Shown in pieces: positions 5,885 through 8,410 of a stretch of DNA of 8,410 nucleotides. Position 1 is the stretch's first letter. Every line of letters starts with the position of its first letter. Position numbers and translations under genes: made by a program. The stretch is from Pseudomonadota bacterium (GTDB lineage: Bacteria; Bdellovibrionota_B; Oligoflexia; Oligoflexales; JAPPIL01). Location: the NCBI GenBank assembly GCA_028877195.1, contig JAPPIL010000023.1:1-8410 (forward strand). Direction: 5' to 3'. Below the pieces are notes generated by a model, which ran no database searches, was not told the DNA's origin, and was given only the letters and a program-made list of their open reading frames with translations.

Positions 5885-8368
5885 GTGTCTAAACTGCGGG
5901 TATACGAATTAGCAAAAGAACTTGGGCTTGAGAGCAAGAAGCTTCTCGCACACTTGAAGACGTTAAATATCACGGTTGCCAGTCATCAGAGCACCTTGAA
6001 CCCTCTGCAAGTAGATACGATTAAGAAATCGTTGCTGAAGAAGCAGGAAGCTCCCGCGCCAGTCAAACCGAAAGTTCTTATCCGCAGGCGCAAGAAAGCC
6101 GAACCTACACCTGAACCACAGGCGACAGAGGATAATGCCGCTGCATCAGAAGTATCTGCGCCGCAGCCACCATCCGCACAGCCATCAGTGCAACCCTCTG
6201 TGCAACCGCCGCTACCGCAGCAAGAAGTAGCTCCTCCACCTGAACCCGCTCCTATTGAAGACAAGCCAGCTGCTCCAGCAGCGACTGCTGCTGATCAGAC
6301 TGACAAGCCCGCAGCAAGCAAGGCCGTGAAGCCTGCTGTGCAAGCAACACCCGCGCCTAAAGATTCTAAAGACAAGGATGGTAAATTATACGGCAAGGTT
6401 GCGAAGAGTAAGGCAGGGAGTAATAAAACTCGCCGTTCTGCGGTGATTAATACCAGAGACTTGCTGCGTGCGATTGAAACCGATCAGGAGAGCGAGGAGA
6501 CTCAAACCACCTCACGTCCACGCACTGTGTATGTGCCTTCAGGTGGTTTGAAAAAGCGCGACATCAGACGCAAGAAAAATTTACAGAAGACGCGGATTAC
6601 TACTGCTAAAGCTTCGCATCGGATAATTAAGATCGACACCCAAATATCCGTCAGTAATCTCGCCAAACGTATGAGTGTAAAGGCACAAGAAATTATCGCT
6701 AAACTCAAAGAATCAGGGATAGATGCTGATGTTAATACGTCTTTAGATGTGGACACGAGTTCCCTTGTCGCTTCTGAATACAGCTATGAGATTGTCAATC
6801 AAGCTAAAACACTGGACGACATAGTTGCCAGCAAGCAGGGAGATAAGCAAGCAAGCACCAGCGAGCGACCGCCAGTTGTAACGGTGATGGGGCATGTTGA
6901 TCATGGTAAGACTTCTATCCTCGACTCTATTCGTTCGACCGATGTTGCTGCGGGTGAGTCGGGTGGAATTACCCAGCATATCGGTGCTTATTGTGTTGAA
7001 GTGAAGAACAAGTCGATTACTTTCCTTGATACGCCAGGGCATGAAGCCTTTTCTGCGATGCGGATTAGGGGAGCGAAAGTTACAGATATCGTGGTGTTAG
7101 TGGTTGCTGCTGATGATGGGGTTATGCCACAGACGATTGAATCTATCTCGCATGCTAAAGAAGCAGATGTCCCAATAATCGTGGCGTTGAACAAAATAGA
7201 CAAACCAAATAAAAACCTCGATCGCATCTTTAGCGAGCTATCAGAACGTGGGGTGCAGGTAGAGAGTTGGGGTGGTGAGGTTCAGTGTATTGAGGTTTCA
7301 GCCAAGGAGGGGATCGGTATCAGTGCTTTGCTCGATGCTATTCTGCTACAGGCTGAAGTTATGGAACTGCAAGCCAGTCAAGCATCCTTACCGCGTGGCA
7401 CGGTGATTGAGTCTTATCTTGATCAGCATCGTGGTGCGGTAGCAACCCTGTTGGTGCAAAGTGGCACGTTGCGGCGTGGCAATTACGTTGCGACACCTAA
7501 TGGCATCGCTAAAATACGGATGATGGTTGACCATCGTGGCAAGGCGTTGACTGCGGCAACGATTTCGACACCTGTGCAGGTATCGGGTTTTAGTAGTCCG
7601 CCTGCGGTGGGTGATCGTTTTGATGCGACGAGCAATGAGCGTGATGCGAAAGAAATTCAAGCTTGGTATACAAGCAAAAAAGCAATCACTACGCATACGA
7701 CACCTGCTGCCAGTAGCCTTGAGGAATTGCTGGCGATTACCACAACCGATGCCGTGCCTGAGCTATCCTTAATTATCAAGGCTGACACGCAGGGTTCAGC
7801 CGAGGCGGTTACAGGGTCGTTACAGAATATCAAATCTGATCGGATCAAAAACAAGGTGGTTCATAGCGGTGTGGGGGCGGTTACGGAATCGGACATCGTG
7901 CATGCGGTGGCAACCAATGCAATTATCGTTGCCTTCAATGTCAAGTCCCAGAAGGATGTTGATGAGCAGGCGACACGTCAAGGTGTTACGGTTAAGTATT
8001 TTACAATTATCTATGAGCTTATCGATGCGGTGCGGTCATTGATGGCGGGCTTGTTGCCACCAGACATCAACGAGGAGATTATCGGTCATGCTGAAGTGCG
8101 AAACCCGATTAGCATACCACGCATCGGTATTATCGCAGGGTCGTCGGTAACGGAGGGCAAGATAACTCGTGATGCTTGCTTGCGGTTATTGCGTGATGCG
8201 GTGGTGATTTACAACGGCAAGGTCAGTTCGTTGAAGCGTTTCAAAGACGATGTTAAGGAAGTTTCCATCGGTTATGAATGCGGGATTGGCATTGAAGGTT
8301 GCCAAGATATTCGTGAAGGGGATGTTATTGAGGCTTATTTGCGTAAAGAGTCTCTGTCGTCGCTTTAG
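5885..8368 (+). CDS. infB: Translation initiation factor IF-2
   Basis: IF2 is the GTPase that brings initiator fMet-tRNA to the 30S subunit and drives 50S joining. The full 827-residue protein is present. Residues 1-50 are an IF2 N-terminal domain (SKLRVYELAKELGLESKKLL). Residues about 55-160 are a Pro/Ala/Gln/Lys-rich disordered linker with a small PSVQ tandem. Residues about 215-240 are a basic block, and about 256-308 hold a second IF2_N-like domain (VSNLAKRMSVKAQEIIAKL). The G domain follows: G1 GHVDHGKT at 336-343, G2 in GGITQHIGAY, G3 DTPGH at 382-386, G4 NKID at 436-439 and G5 SAK at 472-474. All nucleotide-binding residues are intact. Domains II, III (ADTQGSAEAV) and IV (fMet-tRNA-binding, ending DIREGDVIEAYL) complete it. 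The start is GTG with a good Shine-Dalgarno. The linker motif between the N-domains resembles deltaproteobacterial IF2. It lies downstream of nusA in the usual order. The genes that often follow (rbfA, truB) lie outside the window. Confidence 0.98.
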   Translation: MSKLRVYELAKELGLESKKLLAHLKTLNITVASHQSTLNPLQVDTIKKSLLKKQEAPAPVKPKVLIRRRKKAEPTPEPQATEDNAAASEVSAPQPPSAQPSVQPSVQPPLPQQEVAPPPEPAPIEDKPAAPAATAADQTDKPAASKAVKPAVQATPAPKDSKDKDGKLYGKVAKSKAGSNKTRRSAVINTRDLLRAIETDQESEETQTTSRPRTVYVPSGGLKKRDIRRKKNLQKTRITTAKASHRIIKIDTQISVSNLAKRMSVKAQEIIAKLKESGIDADVNTSLDVDTSSLVASEYSYEIVNQAKTLDDIVASKQGDKQASTSERPPVVTVMGHVDHGKTSILDSIRSTDVAAGESGGITQHIGAYCVEVKNKSITFLDTPGHEAFSAMRIRGAKVTDIVVLVVAADDGVMPQTIESISHAKEADVPIIVALNKIDKPNKNLDRIFSELSERGVQVESWGGEVQCIEVSAKEGIGISALLDAILLQAEVMELQASQASLPRGTVIESYLDQHRGAVATLLVQSGTLRRGNYVATPNGIAKIRMMVDHRGKALTAATISTPVQVSGFSSPPAVGDRFDATSNERDAKEIQAWYTSKKAITTHTTPAASSLEELLAITTTDAVPELSLIIKADTQGSAEAVTGSLQNIKSDRIKNKVVHSGVGAVTESDIVHAVATNAIIVAFNVKSQKDVDEQATRQGVTVKYFTIIYELIDAVRSLMAGLLPPDINEEIIGHAEVRNPISIPRIGIIAGSSVTEGKITRDACLRLLRDAVVIYNGKVSSLKRFKDDVKEVSIGYECGIGIEGCQDIREGDVIEAYLRKESLSSL

Positions 8369-8381
8369 TTTTTGTATGCGT

Positions 8382-8410
8382 GGGGGGGTGGGGGGGCGTG
8401 GGGGTGGGGG
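8382..8410 (+). repeat. G-run low-complexity sequence at window end
   Basis: Four G runs of 7, 7, 5 and 5 bases (8382-8388, 8390-8396, 8400-8404, 8406-8410) are separated by T, CGT and T. This fits the formal G-quadruplex pattern on the plus strand. It starts 13 bases after the infB stop and runs to the last base of the window. It is quite unlike the rest of the sequence, so an assembly or sequencing artefact at a contig end is as likely as a real element. Confidence 0.8.

Noticed and set aside
5706..5912. A frame across the nusA-infB junction that reads somewhat protein-like (DAVASFSNLLATLSVEEKQC)
   Set aside because: It overlaps both genes, has no ribosome binding site and no family features. 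I also found no reason to suppose a frameshift extends NusA, whose C-terminus looks complete.
6170..6220. Tandem repeat in the infB linker (PSVQ units)
   Set aside because: Two short copies in a Pro/Gln-rich disordered linker are ordinary for IF2.
1..8410. CRISPR array, tRNA, rRNA, insertion sequence or toxin-antitoxin pair
   Set aside because: I saw no spaced direct repeats, cloverleaf-like sequence, transposase motifs or terminal inverted repeats, and no small paired genes.

Overview
The window reads as chromosomal DNA from a Gram-negative bacterium of roughly balanced base composition. It holds core housekeeping genes beside two less conserved ones. The best taxonomic hints are in the two translation/transcription factors. 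The NusA N-terminal domain (an 'EAHYNEESNEIELFQF' stretch) and the IF2 linker ('SGGLKKRDIRRKKNLQKT', then 'ITTAKASHRIIKID') resemble, from memory, proteins of the old Deltaproteobacteria (Desulfobacterota, Myxococcota, Bdellovibrionota and relatives) more than gammaproteobacterial ones. A predicted outer-membrane protein ending in Phe fits a diderm. This placement is inference and would need a tree.

Layout. (1) Bases 1-905, minus strand: the first ~301 residues of an AAA_14/DUF4143-type ATPase whose 3' end lies beyond the left edge. (2) Bases 906-1061: an intergenic gap holding a textbook intrinsic terminator for the next minus-strand gene. (3) Bases 1062-2336, minus strand: a secreted, probably outer-membrane beta-barrel protein of unknown family, with two signal-peptide-like segments in tandem. 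(4) Bases 2337-2423: a short divergent promoter region. (5) Bases 2424-3641, plus strand: a CoaBC-like protein whose decarboxylase half has lost key motifs. (6) Bases 3744-4031, plus strand: a small single-RRM RNA-binding protein, followed by a strong hairpin. (7) Bases 4235-5806 and 5885-8368, plus strand: nusA and infB, co-directional with a 78-base gap, both starting with GTG. (8) Bases 8369-8410: a G-run-rich low-complexity end that may be a contig-end artefact.

How the parts relate. nusA-infB is the classic transcription/translation operon core, but the usual rimP is not directly upstream. The RRM gene and a hairpin occupy that place instead. coaBC belongs to coenzyme A biosynthesis. The ATPase and the barrel protein appear to be separate units, divided by the terminator. 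I see no CRISPR array, tRNA, rRNA, insertion sequence or convincing new multi-gene system. The observations most worth following are the degenerate CoaC half, the doubled signal-like N-terminus of the barrel protein, and the replacement of rimP by an RRM gene plus hairpin.
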